Part shown: piece by piece, positions 50,699-61,702 of the stretch
How the letters are laid out: each line of letters begins with the position of its first letter
Position numbering within the stretch: the stretch's first letter is position 1
NCBI RefSeq assembly: GCF_026427715.1
Contig: NZ_CP107558.1
Span: 2,655,001 to 2,719,000, forward strand
From: Methylocystis sp. MJC1
GTDB taxonomy: Bacteria; Pseudomonadota; Alphaproteobacteria; Rhizobiales; Beijerinckiaceae
Reading direction: 5' to 3'
Length of the DNA: 64,000 nucleotides
The notes under the pieces: generated by a model
Seen by the model: only the letters and a program-made list of their open reading frames with translations
Told to the model about the DNA's origin: nothing
Databases searched by the model: none
Position numbers and translations under genes: made by a program

Positions 50699-52012
50699 CT
50701 AGAAGCTTTCCTTTAACCATCTACCCACTCGCGACATGTAACCATCCGTACCCGTCGCAAACCTTTCGCCGCGATGCGGCTCGAAATATTCGCGCCCCGC
50801 GACCTGCGGGTAGACGAGCAATCCCGCCGCCGCCGCGAAGGCGGGGCTGCGCGCCGGATCGGGAAGCCCATCGACTCCGATCGGGCGGCCGATGCGCACC
50901 TGACCGCCGAGGATCGACCGCGCGCACTCGGCCGCGCCGGTCAGCTGGCAGGCGCCGCCGGTGAGAACGATGCGGCGGTTGGGGCCGGACGGATAACCGG
51001 CGCGCGCGAGCCGGTCGCGCAGGAATTCGAACGTCTCCTCGATGCGCGGACGAATGATCCGCACGAGATGCGACTTCGGCGCATGGGCCTTGTGACGGCC
51101 GCTCTCGCCGACATGGTCGAAGGACACCGTCTCGCGCTCGTCGGAGGAAGACGAGATCGCCGAGCCGTGGAAAGTCTTCAGGCGCTCGGCGTCGGCAAGC
51201 CGCGCGTCGAGGCCGCGGGCAATGTCCATGGTGACGTGATTGCCGCCGAGCGTGACTGCATCGAGATGGGTCAACTTTCCGCGCGCGAAGACCGCGAGCG
51301 AGGTCGAGCCCGCGCCCATGTCGATGAGGATGACGCCCATCTCGGCCTCGTCCGGCTCGAGCGCCGACAGGCCGGCGGCGTAAGGCGCAGCGGCCATGCC
51401 TTCCACGCCGAGATGACCGCGCTCGGCCGCGAGGACGAGATTGCGAACCGCCGCCTGATCGCAGCTTGCGACATGGAGATCGACGCCGAGCTCGTCGCCG
51501 ATCATATCCTTCGGCTCGCGAATGTCCGGCACGCCGTCGAGCGAGAAGCCGGTCGGGATCGAATGCACGGCGACGCGGCCGCGATGCAGATGATGCGCGG
51601 CCGAGGCTTCGAGCACGCGATGAATGTCGCTTTCCGCGACCTCACGCCCGCCGATCGCGCGCTTCGCGGCAAAATGTTCCGACGCGAGCCGGCCGCCGGA
51701 CGCAGTGACGATCACATGATCGATCTGCGTTCCGGCCATGCGCTCGGCGGCGTCCACCGTCTGCCGGATGGCGCGCTCGGCCGCGTCCATGTCGATCACG
51801 AGGCCGTGCTTCACGCCGAGCGAGCGCTGATGGCCGATGCCGATGACGCGGACGCGATGCGTCCGCCAATCGCGCGGCGCGACGTCGCCGGCCGGCGTCA
51901 GGCGCGCGATCAGGCAAGCGATCTTCGACGTGCCGATGTCGAGGACGCCGAAGGTTGCCGGACGACGCGGCGAGAGCGGCTTGAGACGGGGGGGAACAAG
52001 CTGGGACTTCAT
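50699..52012 (-). CDS. ftsA: Cell division protein FtsA
   Basis: This 437-residue actin-like ATPase anchors FtsZ to the membrane. The phosphate-1 loop is in FGVLDIGTSKIACLIA, an adenosine motif is in IVLTGGACQLTG, and the terminal amphipathic helix VGRWLKESF is visible. The ATG at 52012 is preferred; a GTG at 52024 would overlap ftsQ. The gap to the ftsQ stop is 4 bp, and 154 bp lie between it and ftsZ, enough for an extra ftsZ promoter. Confidence 0.96.
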   Translation of the reverse strand: MKSQLVPPRLKPLSPRRPATFGVLDIGTSKIACLIARLTPAGDVAPRDWRTHRVRVIGIGHQRSLGVKHGLVIDMDAAERAIRQTVDAAERMAGTQIDHVIVTASGGRLASEHFAAKRAIGGREVAESDIHRVLEASAAHHLHRGRVAVHSIPTGFSLDGVPDIREPKDMIGDELGVDLHVASCDQAAVRNLVLAAERGHLGVEGMAAAPYAAGLSALEPDEAEMGVILIDMGAGSTSLAVFARGKLTHLDAVTLGGNHVTMDIARGLDARLADAERLKTFHGSAISSSSDERETVSFDHVGESGRHKAHAPKSHLVRIIRPRIEETFEFLRDRLARAGYPSGPNRRIVLTGGACQLTGAAECARSILGGQVRIGRPIGVDGLPDPARSPAFAAAAGLLVYPQVAGREYFEPHRGERFATGTDGYMSRVGRWLKESF

Positions 52013-52016
52013 GACT

Positions 52017-53000
52017 CTACCCACCAGCCTTCTTGGTTTTATGGGGCAACGCCGCCTCTCGCGCCGCGGCGGCTTCCTCCGTCAGGCGCACAGTAACGCG
52101 GTCGGCCGCGCGCAAATCGATCGCCATCACGTCCTTGTCGAGAATGCGCGCCTCGCGCTGCAAGCGAATGAGGGCGCCAATGGCGCGGCCGGGATCCGCT
52201 TCCGGCAGCTTGACGATCACGCCATTGGTCATCTCGATGTCCCAGCGGCGGTTGGCGACGAGAACGCCGGCCTTCACGCGCTGCGCGAGATCGCCCATCC
52301 CCTCTCTGATCGCCAGAAATTCCGGCAGTCGCTTCTGCGCGCCTTCGCCGACCACGAAGGGCAAGCCGAGGTAACGCTCGTCGCGGAGTTCGTCGATCGC
52401 CACGCCGTCATCGGAAACAACCAAGATGCGGCCGTCGCGCTGCCAAAGCGCTTGCGGCCGCCGCTCCTCGATCGCGACGACGAGACGGTTGGGATAAAGC
52501 TTCATCACCCGCGCGGTCTTCACGAGCGGAATGGCGAGCAAGCGCTCGCGGACGGCGCCGGCGTCGAGAAAGAGCAGCGACTGGCGCGGCGTGACGCCGG
52601 CGGCGCCCAACAGCTCATTTTCGGTCAGCCGCGACTGGCCGGTGATGGTGACCGCGGAAATATCGAAACCGAAAGCGCGGGCGGCGATATCCCAAGGCTG
52701 GCCTTCGCGCCGGATCAGCGCGTCATAGCCGCCGTTCTGCAAGGCGCCGGCGAGGCCGACGCCGCCAAAGAGAAGAAGCACGGCGACCAGGCCGACGCCC
52801 GGGCGCGCAAGAAAAGCGTAGCGCTGCAGCGCAGGCGGCTCATCATCGCTGCGATGCGGCGGCTGGGGTGGAAGAGTGGCGCTGGCGTAGGAGGCGCCCG
52901 CGACGGCCGCCTCGGGCTGGGCGAGCGAAAAATGTACAGGCGGGAGGGAAGTCGCGAGCGACTCCCTCAACGATCGCAGGATGCGTCCTCCACCATCCAT
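52017..53000 (-). CDS. ftsQ: Cell division protein FtsQ
   Basis: This 327-residue protein has a cytosolic Pro-rich arm of about 60 residues and one span (about 70-86). A periplasmic POTRA domain (FDISAVTITGQSRLTENELL) and beta domain follow. It helps to link FtsA/FtsZ to the septal synthases. The start at 53000 overlaps the end of ddl by 34 bp; the translation signal therefore lies within ddl. Confidence 0.93.
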   Translation of the reverse strand: MDGGGRILRSLRESLATSLPPVHFSLAQPEAAVAGASYASATLPPQPPHRSDDEPPALQRYAFLARPGVGLVAVLLLFGGVGLAGALQNGGYDALIRREGQPWDIAARAFGFDISAVTITGQSRLTENELLGAAGVTPRQSLLFLDAGAVRERLLAIPLVKTARVMKLYPNRLVVAIEERRPQALWQRDGRILVVSDDGVAIDELRDERYLGLPFVVGEGAQKRLPEFLAIREGMGDLAQRVKAGVLVANRRWDIEMTNGVIVKLPEADPGRAIGALIRLQREARILDKDVMAIDLRAADRVTVRLTEEAAAAREAALPHKTKKAGG

Positions 53001-53890
53001 TTCACAAGCTCGCCGAACGATAAACCTGCATAAGCCGCCATATCTGGCACGAGCGAGGTCTCCGTCATTCCCGGCTGCGTATTCACTTCCAACACGACAA
53101 GCTCGCTCGTTCCATCGGGGCGATCGTCGTATCTGAAGTCCGCGCGGCTGACGCCGCGGCAACCGAGAGCCCGATGAGCCTCGATGGCTAAATGTTGAAC
53201 CTCTTGGTAAATATTTTGTTTAAGATTCGCGGGAATAACGTGTTTTGAACCGCCTTTCGCGTATTTCGCGTGATAGTCGTACCAGCCGCCGTCGGCGGCG
53301 AGAATCTCGATCACGTCGAGAGCGCGGTCGCCCATCACGGCGCAGGTAAGTTCCCGCCCCGCCACGAATTGTTCGGCGAGCATCAGATCGCCATGCGCCC
53401 AATCTTCCCGCATCAGCTCCTGTGGCGGATGGGCCTGGTCCTCCCGGACGATGAAGACGCCGAAGGAGGAGCCCTCCGAGACCGGCTTCAGCACATAGGG
53501 CGGCGGCAGCACATGCGCCTGCGCGGCCTCCAGACGATGCACGACGCGGCCTTTGGGCACAGGAACGCGGGCGGCCGCCATCACGACCTTGGCCACATCC
53601 TTCTTCATGGCGAGCGAGGAAGCGAGCACGCCCGAATGCGTATAGGGGATGCGCAACAGCTCGAGCACGCCCTGGATACAGCCGTCCTCGCCGAATTTTC
53701 CATGCAGGGCGTTGAAGGCCACATCGGGCTTGAGCGACGCCAGCACGCTCGCGACGTCATGGCCGACGTCGACCGGCGTCACGCGGTAGCCCTGCTCCTC
53801 CAGCGCTTTGGCGCAGGCCGCACCTGAGCGCAAAGAGACTTCGCGTTCGGCGGAGAGTCCGCCCATCAGCACGGCGACGTGTTTGGTCAT
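52967..53890 (-). CDS. ddl: D-alanine--D-alanine ligase
   Basis: This 307-residue ATP-grasp enzyme joins two D-alanines for peptidoglycan. The start region VLMGGLSAEREVSLRSG, the central FGVFIV and EQFVAGRELTC, and the C-terminal LEVNTQPGMTETSLVP are all present. It overlaps ftsQ by 34 bp. In this cluster it follows an inserted membrane-protein gene and not murB directly. Confidence 0.96.
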   Translation of the reverse strand: MTKHVAVLMGGLSAEREVSLRSGAACAKALEEQGYRVTPVDVGHDVASVLASLKPDVAFNALHGKFGEDGCIQGVLELLRIPYTHSGVLASSLAMKKDVAKVVMAAARVPVPKGRVVHRLEAAQAHVLPPPYVLKPVSEGSSFGVFIVREDQAHPPQELMREDWAHGDLMLAEQFVAGRELTCAVMGDRALDVIEILAADGGWYDYHAKYAKGGSKHVIPANLKQNIYQEVQHLAIEAHRALGCRGVSRADFRYDDRPDGTSELVVLEVNTQPGMTETSLVPDMAAYAGLSFGELVKWMVEDASCDR

Positions 53891-53988
53891 ATCGATCTCT
53901 TGATTGGCGCCAAGACGAGGCGGAAGAGAACTCTTCGCCTCTGGCGCGCGTTGATCGGGCCGCGCCCGAATCCCTTACCCGGCCGAAG

Positions 53989-55533
53989 CTATGCCGCCCT
54001 CGGAGACGGCGCAACGGCGTCCCGCACCTTCCGGGTCCAGATTTCGATTTCCTCGGATTGGCCGGTTTTTTCATAGCCGTCGAGGACAGTGGCGCACTCC
54101 GGCTGCTTGATCGCCCACTCACGCGTCTCTTTATCCTCGACGATGATGACGTCGGGCTTGCCGAGACGAACATCCTCGGCAAATCCGGCGAGATCGCGAC
54201 GGCGATAGTCTTGCAGCAGCGCGCGCCGCTCCGGATCGACGGCGCCGTTTGAGAGATAGGCGGCGAAGCTCGCGACCCAGAGCGCATTGGGGCGGCCGAC
54301 CCAGACGCCGCCAAGCTGGCGCGTGACGGGATGGCCGAAGTCGAGCTGGCGCGCCATGGCGATCATGCGCGGATGCGGCGGCGCAGCGCGTGCGATCGCC
54401 GCGCGCAGGCCGGGGTGCTCCTCGGCGTTTACCCAAAGCATGTTGGCGCCGAACTCGAAGGGAGCGGCGATCAGCAGTGGCAGAAAGACGAATTTGAAGA
54501 GCCGACCTTCCCGCGCGGCCTTGGCGCGCGGATCGTCGCCGAGCGCGAACAGGCTCCAGGCGAGAAGCGCCAGCACGACGCCCGGATAGGCGTGATTCAT
54601 CCAACCCTTCCCCTGCAAGAGAAAGCTTGCGAGAAAGGCGGCCGAGGCGAAGGCGCAAACCCGCACGGCGACGGGCGTCGCGCCACGCGCCGAGGCGAGG
54701 AAAAGCCCGACGAGAAGCGCGACGTTGACAGGCGCAAGCGAGTGGAACGCGAGATTGACCGCCGTTTCGCGCGACGGCTGATAAACATCCGCGATCACGG
54801 GCAGCGCATAATGCGCATAGCCGGGGAAAAACACGAGGGTCGCGACGCCATAGGCGACGCAGACGCCAACGGCGCTCGCCATTTCCGCCGTCAGCAGCAG
54901 ACGCGGCGAGCGTTCGCGGTATGCGATAGCGAGCGCCGGCGCGATGATCGCGAGCGCGAAAAAGGGCTTGAAGCAGACTGCGAGCCCGGCGCCGAGGCCG
55001 GCGAGGATGCCCAACGATCGGGCGACACGCCCGCCTTCGGCTGACGCCGCCAATGTCGCAAGCAGAGGCGCGAGCGCCAGAAGCGCAAGGTGCTCGCGCT
55101 CTGCAAACGTCAAAGCAGGCGCGACGAGCAGCAGGAAAACCGCTGCGTTGCCGATCAGCCCCCATTCCTTGCGCGCGCGCGGCGCGGCGGACCGTAGGAT
55201 CACAGCGCTGAGCGCGATCGACAGGAATGCCGAAAAGAACACGAGCCCTGCAACGACCGGCTCGGCCGCAAGACCCAAGGCGCGGGCCAGTTTGATCGCC
55301 GGCGCCAGAACGAGAAAGGACGCAGGCGGGTTCGGGTCGGTTATATCGACATAAGGAACCGCGCCGTCGAGATATCGCTCGGCAAAAGTGATGAACCAGG
55401 ATACGTCGCAATCGAGGTGGCCTGCGAGCTGCTGGCCGATCGCAATCAAGACCAAGGCAAGCGTCGTCCAGAGACTCGCAAGGACCGCCTCGAGCTTCGA
55501 GGCCTCATCGGCGCGCGGCGCGTCCGCTTTCAT
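53989..55533 (-). CDS. Polytopic membrane protein, GT-C glycosyltransferase-like
   Basis: This 514-residue protein has about ten hydrophobic spans. Early in it lies an acidic loop, DVSWFITFAERYLDGAVPYV followed by D-I-T-D-P-N-P-P. The arrangement of acidic residues in the first loop and a soluble C-terminal region resembles GT-C enzymes that use polyprenyl-phosphate sugars. No catalytic assignment can be made. It starts 1 bp after the murB stop and ends about 100 bp before ddl, an unusual guest in a dcw cluster. Confidence 0.75.
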   Translation of the reverse strand: MKADAPRADEASKLEAVLASLWTTLALVLIAIGQQLAGHLDCDVSWFITFAERYLDGAVPYVDITDPNPPASFLVLAPAIKLARALGLAAEPVVAGLVFFSAFLSIALSAVILRSAAPRARKEWGLIGNAAVFLLLVAPALTFAEREHLALLALAPLLATLAASAEGGRVARSLGILAGLGAGLAVCFKPFFALAIIAPALAIAYRERSPRLLLTAEMASAVGVCVAYGVATLVFFPGYAHYALPVIADVYQPSRETAVNLAFHSLAPVNVALLVGLFLASARGATPVAVRVCAFASAAFLASFLLQGKGWMNHAYPGVVLALLAWSLFALGDDPRAKAAREGRLFKFVFLPLLIAAPFEFGANMLWVNAEEHPGLRAAIARAAPPHPRMIAMARQLDFGHPVTRQLGGVWVGRPNALWVASFAAYLSNGAVDPERRALLQDYRRRDLAGFAEDVRLGKPDVIIVEDKETREWAIKQPECATVLDGYEKTGQSEEIEIWTRKVRDAVAPSPRAA

Positions 55534-56454
55534 TTAAGCGACGCCAATCCTTTTGATTTCCCAGTGCAGCTCGACCCCGCTCGTTTCGAGCACGCGGGCG
55601 CGAACCGTCTCACCGAGATTTTCGATGTCGGCGGCGGTGGCGGCGCCTCGATTGATGAGGAAATTACAATGCATCTCGCTCACCTGTGCGTCGCCGACGA
55701 TAAGGCCGCGGCAGCCGGCGGCGTCGATCAACTGCCAGGCTTTGTGGCCTTCGGGATTCTTGAAGGTGGAGCCGCCGGTCTTTTCCTTGATCGGCTGTGA
55801 GGCCTCGCGCGCCTGCGTGATGCGATCCATCTCGGCAAGGATCACCGCGCTGTCGCCGGGGCGTCCCTGGAACAACGCCTGCGTGAAAATAACGTCTGCA
55901 GGCGCCGAGCAGTGGCGGTAGCTGTAGCCCATGTCGGCGTTGGAGAAGATGCGCATGTTGCCCGCGCGATCGACGCCGCGCGCTTCGATGAGCGTATCTT
56001 TCGTCTCGCCGCCATGCGCGCCGGCGTTCATGCGCAGCGCGCCGCCGATGGCGCCGGGAATGCCGCGATAGAAGGCCAGACCATCAATGCCCGCATCGAC
56101 TGCGGCGCGAGCGGCTTTCACATCCGGCACGGCGGCGCCGACGCGCAGGCGAGCGTTTTCTTCAACCGCGATCTCGCCGAAGCCCTTGGCCGAGAGCCGG
56201 ATCACCACCCCCGCGACGCCGCCGTCGCGCACGATGAGATTTGAGCCGAGGCCAATGACGGTGACGGGGATGTCGCTCGGTAGATGCGAGAGGAAATAGG
56301 CGAGGTCTGCTGCGTCCGCCGGCATGAAGAGAAGCTGCGCCGGCCCGCCGACGCGAAACCATGTGTAAGGCGCGAGCGCCTCATTGGCGGAGAGCTTGCC
56401 GCGCAACTCGGGCATGAGGGGCGCGATGTCGGGGGTGAGGTCGGGGAAGGTCAT
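55534..56454 (-). CDS. murB: UDP-N-acetylenolpyruvoylglucosamine reductase
   Basis: This 306-residue FAD enzyme reduces the enolpyruvyl group to make UDP-MurNAc. FAD-binding stretches [12 protein letters not shown] and [14 protein letters not shown], the [19 protein letters not shown] segment, and the catalytic serine and glutamate region ([24 protein letters not shown]) are present. The ATG at 56454 is chosen because the sequence upstream is a repeat. It is of the short type I-like length without the extra domain of E. coli. Confidence 0.95.
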   Translation of the reverse strand: MTFPDLTPDIAPLMPELRGKLSANEALAPYTWFRVGGPAQLLFMPADAADLAYFLSHLPSDIPVTVIGLGSNLIVRDGGVAGVVIRLSAKGFGEIAVEENARLRVGAAVPDVKAARAAVDAGIDGLAFYRGIPGAIGGALRMNAGAHGGETKDTLIEARGVDRAGNMRIFSNADMGYSYRHCSAPADVIFTQALFQGRPGDSAVILAEMDRITQAREASQPIKEKTGGSTFKNPEGHKAWQLIDAAGCRGLIVGDAQVSEMHCNFLINRGAATAADIENLGETVRARVLETSGVELHWEIKRIGVA

Positions 56455-56575
56455 AGGCCCCCTCCCCACCCCTCCCCCGCTTTGCGGGAGAGGGAGCAGG
56501 CGCGGGTCTTCATCCACAATGCGGATCGCGAGTGTTCCCTCTCCCGCTTGCGGGGGAGGGACAGGGAGGGGGTAA
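56455..56575. repeat. Palindromic repeat between murC and murB
   Basis: The 133-bp gap holds CCCTCCCC and CCCGCTTTGCGGGAGAGGG, then CCCTCTCCCGCTTGCGGGGG and GGACAGGGAGGGGG, a mirrored pair of the widespread GC-rich palindrome. All other spacings in this part of the cluster are a few bp or overlaps, so the insertion breaks coupling between murC and murB. Confidence 0.8.
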
Positions 56576-56587
56576 ACCGCAGCATCC

Positions 56588-57997
56588 TCACGCCTGCCCG
56601 CCCGCCGCAAGCTGCTCCGGCAGCGCATAGGCCCATTGCGTGATGTTCCCCGCGCCAAGACACACGACGTAATCGCCCGGCGCCACAATCTCCCGCACCA
56701 TGGCCGGCAACACTTCCGGCGACGGCAGGCTCACGGCGCGGCGATGACCATGCGCGCGAATGGCGTTGACCAGCGCGTCGCGATCGACGCCCGCGATCGG
56801 CTGCTCGCCCGCCGCATAGACATCGGCGACGATAACAACGTCCGCGTCATTGAAGCAGGTGGCGAAGGCGTCGAAGAGCGATTGCAGGCGCGTATAGCGA
56901 TGCGGCTGCATCACTGCGATGACCTTGCCCTTGGTGGACGCGCGCGCGGCGCGCAACACGGCGCCGATCTCGACAGGATGGTGGCCGTAATCGTCGAACA
57001 CCTGCACGCCATTCCATTCGCCGGTGCGCGTGAAGCGGCGCTTGACGCCGCCGAAGCCAGCAAGCGCCTTGCGGATCTGATCGGGCGACAGGCCGAGCTG
57101 ATAGGCGACGGTGATGGCCGCCGTCGCGTTCAGCGCATTGTGATGGCCGGGCATGGGCAGCAGCAGGTTTTCCAGATAGGTCGCCTGCGCGGTCTTGCGG
57201 TCGCGCAGCAACACATTGAAGCGCGACACGCCGCCTTCGAGATTGACGTCGAGCAAACGGACGTCGGCTTGCGGATTTTCGCCATAGGTGAAGACGCGCC
57301 GGTCTTCGATCTTGCCGACGAGCTCCTGCACGGTCGGATGATCGAGACACATCACCGCGAAACCGTAGAAAGGCAGATTCTCGATGAAGGCGCGAAAGGC
57401 TTCCTTGATCGCGTCGAAGGTATGGAAGTGATCGAGATGCTCGGGATCGATATTGGTGACGATTGCGACATCGGCGGGCAGCTTCAAAAAGGTGCCGTCG
57501 CTTTCGTCGGCCTCCACCACCATCCAATCGCCTGCGCCCAATCGCGCATTGGTGCCATAGGCGTTGATGATGCCGCCATTGATGACGGTGGGGTCAAGCC
57601 CGCCGGCGTCGAGCAGCGTCGCGACAAGAGACGTGGTCGTCGTCTTGCCATGCGTGCCGGCGATGGCGACGCATTGCTTGAGGCGCATCAGCTCCGCGAG
57701 CATTTCGGCGCGGCGCACCACTGGCAGGCGCTTCTCGCGCGCCGCGACAAGCTCGGGATTATCGCGCTTGATCGCGGTCGAGACGACGACGACGGCGGCT
57801 TCGGCAAGATTCTTCGCGTCATGGCCGACGAAGACCCTCGCGCCCTTTTCGGCGACACGCTTCACATTGGCGTTTTCGGCGGCGTCCGAGCCCTGCACCG
57901 TATAACCGAGATTTAGCAGCACTTCGGCGATGCCCGACATGCCGATGCCGCCGATGCCGACAAAGTGAATGGGGCCGAGATCGCGCGGCAGTTTCAT
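56588..57997 (-). CDS. murC: UDP-N-acetylmuramate--L-alanine ligase
   Basis: This 469-residue ligase adds L-Ala to UDP-MurNAc. The start [18 protein letters not shown], the ATP loop [15 protein letters not shown] and the family motif [10 protein letters not shown] identify MurC. The ATG overlaps the murG stop (57994-57997). Confidence 0.97.
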   Translation of the reverse strand: MKLPRDLGPIHFVGIGGIGMSGIAEVLLNLGYTVQGSDAAENANVKRVAEKGARVFVGHDAKNLAEAAVVVVSTAIKRDNPELVAAREKRLPVVRRAEMLAELMRLKQCVAIAGTHGKTTTTSLVATLLDAGGLDPTVINGGIINAYGTNARLGAGDWMVVEADESDGTFLKLPADVAIVTNIDPEHLDHFHTFDAIKEAFRAFIENLPFYGFAVMCLDHPTVQELVGKIEDRRVFTYGENPQADVRLLDVNLEGGVSRFNVLLRDRKTAQATYLENLLLPMPGHHNALNATAAITVAYQLGLSPDQIRKALAGFGGVKRRFTRTGEWNGVQVFDDYGHHPVEIGAVLRAARASTKGKVIAVMQPHRYTRLQSLFDAFATCFNDADVVIVADVYAAGEQPIAGVDRDALVNAIRAHGHRRAVSLPSPEVLPAMVREIVAPGDYVVCLGAGNITQWAYALPEQLAAGGQA

Positions 57998-59118
57998 TCC
58001 AATGTGTCTCCTTGAGGCGCGCGGCTTTGGGCCACGTTCAAAATCAGATCGGCGAGACGTTCGGCCGCGTCGGCGACGCCGACGCGCTTGGCCGCTTCAG
58101 CTTTTTGTGCGAGCGCCTGCGGCGCGTCGATGAGCTGCGCGAGACGCGCGGTCAGGAAGGCCGGCGAGAAATCGCTCTGCTTTACCGTCTCCGCCGCGCC
58201 GGCCTGTTCGATGACGGCGGCGTTTGCCGCCTGATCGCCGTCGAGCGAGTGCGGCAGCGGCACCAGCAGCGACGGGCGGCCGATTACCGCGAGCTCCGAT
58301 ACGGTGGAAGCGCCCGCGCGCGCGATGACGAAATGCGCCTGCGCGATGCGCATCGGCAGATCCTTGAAGAAGGGCGCGATCTCGACGTCGACCTTGGCGC
58401 TCTCATAGATCGCCTGGACGCGGGGAATGTCCTCGGCGCGCGTCTGCTGCACGAGGCGAATGCGCGAACGCAAATCATCGGGCAGCGCGGCGATCGCCTC
58501 CGGCACAATGTCCGCCATCACGCGGGCGCCCTGCGAGCCGCCGGTGACAAGGAGACGGAAAGTCCCATCTGCGAAATCGGGATAAGCAAGCGTCGCCGCT
58601 TCCAGCACCGCTGGCCGCACCGGATTGCCGGTGACGACAACCTTGCTTTGCAAAACGGGCGGCACGGCCAGATTGGGAAGCCCGGCGGCGATCTTGTCGA
58701 CATGGCCGGAGAGAAAGCGGTTGGCTTTCCCCATGATGGCGTTCGACTCGTGCAGCACGGTCGGGATTTTCAGGAAAGACGCCGCGAGCAGCGGCGGCAC
58801 GGTGGGATAGCCGCCGAAGCCGATCACCGCGCGCGGGCGCAACCGGCTCATGACCTTCGCGACCTGCGCCGTGCCGTACGCGAGTTGTGCGACGGCGCGC
58901 GCCTTCTCAAACAGCGAACCGCCGCGCGGCGTCGCCGAGGGAATGCAGTGCATCGCGCGCGCCGGGAAGCTTCCGCCATAAGCGAGCGCACGCTCGTCCG
59001 TGACAAGCTCCACCGCAGCGCCGCGGGCGCCGAGCGCATGCGCCAGCGCCTCGGCCGGAAAGAGATGGCCGCCGGTGCCGCCGGCGGCGAGAAGAATAGG
59101 CCGATCGTTCATTATCAT
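57994..59118 (-). CDS. murG: Lipid II synthase (UDP-GlcNAc transferase) MurG
   Basis: This 374-residue GT28 enzyme adds GlcNAc to lipid I at the inner membrane. [16 protein letters not shown] at the start and [20 protein letters not shown] near the UDP-GlcNAc site are diagnostic. Both ends overlap neighbours by ATGA. Confidence 0.97.
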   Translation of the reverse strand: MIMNDRPILLAAGGTGGHLFPAEALAHALGARGAAVELVTDERALAYGGSFPARAMHCIPSATPRGGSLFEKARAVAQLAYGTAQVAKVMSRLRPRAVIGFGGYPTVPPLLAASFLKIPTVLHESNAIMGKANRFLSGHVDKIAAGLPNLAVPPVLQSKVVVTGNPVRPAVLEAATLAYPDFADGTFRLLVTGGSQGARVMADIVPEAIAALPDDLRSRIRLVQQTRAEDIPRVQAIYESAKVDVEIAPFFKDLPMRIAQAHFVIARAGASTVSELAVIGRPSLLVPLPHSLDGDQAANAAVIEQAGAAETVKQSDFSPAFLTARLAQLIDAPQALAQKAEAAKRVGVADAAERLADLILNVAQSRAPQGDTLE

Positions 59119-60275
59119 GCAGCCGCCGGCAGCGGCCCGCTCGTTGCGGCGACCTCGGTAAGCACTCGCGTGCGCGGGCGCTTGCGCGTGACAGCAAGCA
59201 GGAAGCCCATGCCGAGCGACAGCGAGATGAGCGAGGAGCCGCCGTAGGAAACGAAAGGTAGCGTCATGCCTTTGGCGGGCATGAGGTGGACATTCACAGC
59301 CATATTGATGCAGCTCTGCAAGCCAAAGAGCATGACGAGCCCCGCCGTCGCAAAACGGCAGAAGGGGTCTTCGTTGCGCGCGGCGGAGAAGAGCCCGCGC
59401 ACCACGATGAAGGCGAAGACCATCGCCAGCACAATGCAGACGATGACGCCGAATTCCTCGCCGATGACAGCGAAAATAAAGTCGGTGTGAGAGTCCGGCA
59501 AGATGCGCTTGACCGTGCCTTCGCCCGGCCCCTTGCCGAACCAGGAGCCCGCCTTGAAGCTTTCGAGCGCGGTCTCGGATTGGAAGTTCGTCGGCACGCC
59601 GGCGACGGGCGGCGGCGGCTCGAGAAAGGCGTCGACGCGCGCGCGCACATGCGGCGCGAATTTATAGGCGAGCAGCGCAGCGGATGCGCCCAGGCCCCCA
59701 AGCCCGACGACCCAGATGATATGCAGCCCCGCCATGAAGAAGAGCGCGGCCCAGACGACCGAGATCAGCATGGTCTGGCCGAAATCTGGCTGCAGTACGA
59801 GCGGCCCGATGGTGAGCGGGAAGAGGAGAAGCGCGAGCCAGTTTCCCGGAACGTCCTTGCGCCGCGCGCCTTCCGAAAAGGCCCAGGCGACGACGACGAC
59901 GAAGGACGGCTTGAGGAACTCCGACGGCTGAATGCCGAAGATCCAGCGCCGAGCGCCTTTCACTTCCTGGCCGAAGAACAACGTCGCGACGACGAGCGCC
60001 AGCGACACGACGAAAACGACGAGCGCGGCGCGGCGCACATGGCGCGGCGACAGGAAAGAGGCGCCGATCATCACCGCCAACGCCGGCAGAAGATAGGCAA
60101 CTTGGCGATTGACGAAATGGAAGGTCGAGAGATGCAGCCTTTCCGCAACCGGCGGGCTGCCCGCCATGCCGAAGACGAGGCCCGCCACGATGAGAAGCGC
60201 GATGCCGGCGAGTAGCCAACGATCGATGGTCCATGCCCAATCGGAAATCGGGGTTCGCTCGGCGCGCGAAATCAT
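59115..60275 (-). CDS. ftsW: Septal peptidoglycan polymerase FtsW
   Basis: This 386-residue SEDS protein has about ten spans, a conserved [11 protein letters not shown] stretch and the C-terminal [18 protein letters not shown] motif. SEDS proteins polymerise lipid II with a class B PBP (FtsI, encoded outside the window). It overlaps murD and murG by 4 bp each. Confidence 0.96.
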   Translation of the reverse strand: MISRAERTPISDWAWTIDRWLLAGIALLIVAGLVFGMAGSPPVAERLHLSTFHFVNRQVAYLLPALAVMIGASFLSPRHVRRAALVVFVVSLALVVATLFFGQEVKGARRWIFGIQPSEFLKPSFVVVVAWAFSEGARRKDVPGNWLALLLFPLTIGPLVLQPDFGQTMLISVVWAALFFMAGLHIIWVVGLGGLGASAALLAYKFAPHVRARVDAFLEPPPPVAGVPTNFQSETALESFKAGSWFGKGPGEGTVKRILPDSHTDFIFAVIGEEFGVIVCIVLAMVFAFIVVRGLFSAARNEDPFCRFATAGLVMLFGLQSCINMAVNVHLMPAKGMTLPFVSYGGSSLISLSLGMGFLLAVTRKRPRTRVLTEVAATSGPLPAAA

Positions 60276-61699
60276 GGGTGCTCTCCTCTGCGAGCGGCGA
60301 TAACGGCTGGCAATCCATTGACGAGGGCGCGGAACGCGTCGCCGCGCGCCTCGAAATTCTTGAATTGGTCGTAGGAGGCGCAGGCTGGCGAAAGCAACAC
60401 GATCGGCTCCGCCGCATCGCCGTCGAGCGCATCGAAGGCCGCGCGCATGGTCGCGACGTCGAGCGTCTCGCAGCGCTCATAGGGCAGCGCGCCGTCGAGC
60501 GTGCGTGCGAAATCGTCGCTCGCATGGCCGATGAGATAGGCCTTGCGAATGCGCGGGAAGTAAGGCCGGAGTGGCTCGATGCCGCCCTCCTTCGCCTTGC
60601 CGCCGATGATCCAATAGATGTCGGCAAAGCTCGCGAGCGCCTTCTCCGCGGCGTCGGCGTTCGTCGCCTTGGAGTCGTTCACGAAGAGCGTGCGGTCAAT
60701 GCGGCCGACCTCCTCCATGCGATGCGGCAGGCCGGGGTAGCTCAGCAGGCCGCGGGCGATTTCCTCGTCCTCGAGCCCGCATTCCCAGGCGGCTGCGGCG
60801 GCGAAAGCGGCGTTCTGCGCATTATGCGCGCCGCGCAGCGCCCGTGCGCCTTGCAAAGAGCCGAGCAGCTCGGCCTCTTCGGGTGGATGGCCCTGCTCGC
60901 GGAAATAGACGCCGCCGTCTTCGACATAGAATCCCCAATCCAGAGGGCGCGCGGCGGAAACCGGCATGATGCGCTGTTCGGGTTTCGCATTGGCGGAGAG
61001 ACGCGCGCCGATCGCGTGGGTATAGGCGTCGTCGACGCCGACCAGCGCCACCTCGGCGCCCGCGACGAGACACTCTTTCACCGCCGCGTAATTCTCCATC
61101 GTTCCGTGGCGGTCGATGTGATCGGGCGTCAGATTGATCAATATGCCGATGGTCGGATTGAGCGACGGCGTGAGATCGATCTGGAAGGACGAGCATTCGA
61201 TAACGTGGATGCGCTCGTCCGACGGCGGCTCGAGATCGAGGATCGGCACGCCGATATTGCCGCCGAGCTGCACGTCTCGGCCCGCCTCGTGCAGAATATG
61301 CGCAATGAGCGCCGTCGTCGTCGATTTGCCATTGGTGCCGGTGATGGCAATGAAAGGCGCGCCGCCCGCATGCGCGGCGCGTTCGCGGCAGAAGAGTTCG
61401 ATGTCGCCGATGACCTCGACGCCGGCGGCGCGGGCGCGCGCGACCGTCCAATGCGGCTCCGGATGGGTGAGCGGCACGCCGGGAGAAAGAACCAGCGCAG
61501 CGAAAGACGACCAGTCGCTATCCGACAAATCTTCGAGCGGCACGCCATTCCTGGCGGCGGCGAGGCGCCCCGCTTCGCCATCATCCCAGGCGCGGACATT
61601 CGCGCCGCCCGCCATCAGAGCTTTGGCGGTCGACAGGCCCGAGCCGCCGAGCCCGAAGAGGGCGACAGTCTTGCCTCTGAAAGTTCTGACCGGCGTCAT
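60272..61699 (-). CDS. murD: UDP-N-acetylmuramoylalanine--D-glutamate ligase
   Basis: This 475-residue Mur ligase adds D-Glu. The first domain has [17 protein letters not shown], the ATP loop is [16 protein letters not shown], and the C-terminal domain has [15 protein letters not shown] and [13 protein letters not shown], which mark MurD. It starts 3 bp downstream of the mraY stop. Confidence 0.97.
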   Translation of the reverse strand: MTPVRTFRGKTVALFGLGGSGLSTAKALMAGGANVRAWDDGEAGRLAAARNGVPLEDLSDSDWSSFAALVLSPGVPLTHPEPHWTVARARAAGVEVIGDIELFCRERAAHAGGAPFIAITGTNGKSTTTALIAHILHEAGRDVQLGGNIGVPILDLEPPSDERIHVIECSSFQIDLTPSLNPTIGILINLTPDHIDRHGTMENYAAVKECLVAGAEVALVGVDDAYTHAIGARLSANAKPEQRIMPVSAARPLDWGFYVEDGGVYFREQGHPPEEAELLGSLQGARALRGAHNAQNAAFAAAAAWECGLEDEEIARGLLSYPGLPHRMEEVGRIDRTLFVNDSKATNADAAEKALASFADIYWIIGGKAKEGGIEPLRPYFPRIRKAYLIGHASDDFARTLDGALPYERCETLDVATMRAAFDALDGDAAEPIVLLSPACASYDQFKNFEARGDAFRALVNGLPAVIAARRGEHP

Positions 61700-61702
61700 T
61701 CG

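Noticed and set aside
48832..50964. A 710-codon plus-strand frame opposite ftsZ
   Set aside because: Same reason: the opposite strand encodes FtsZ with all motifs, and this frame is low-complexity His/Arg-rich.
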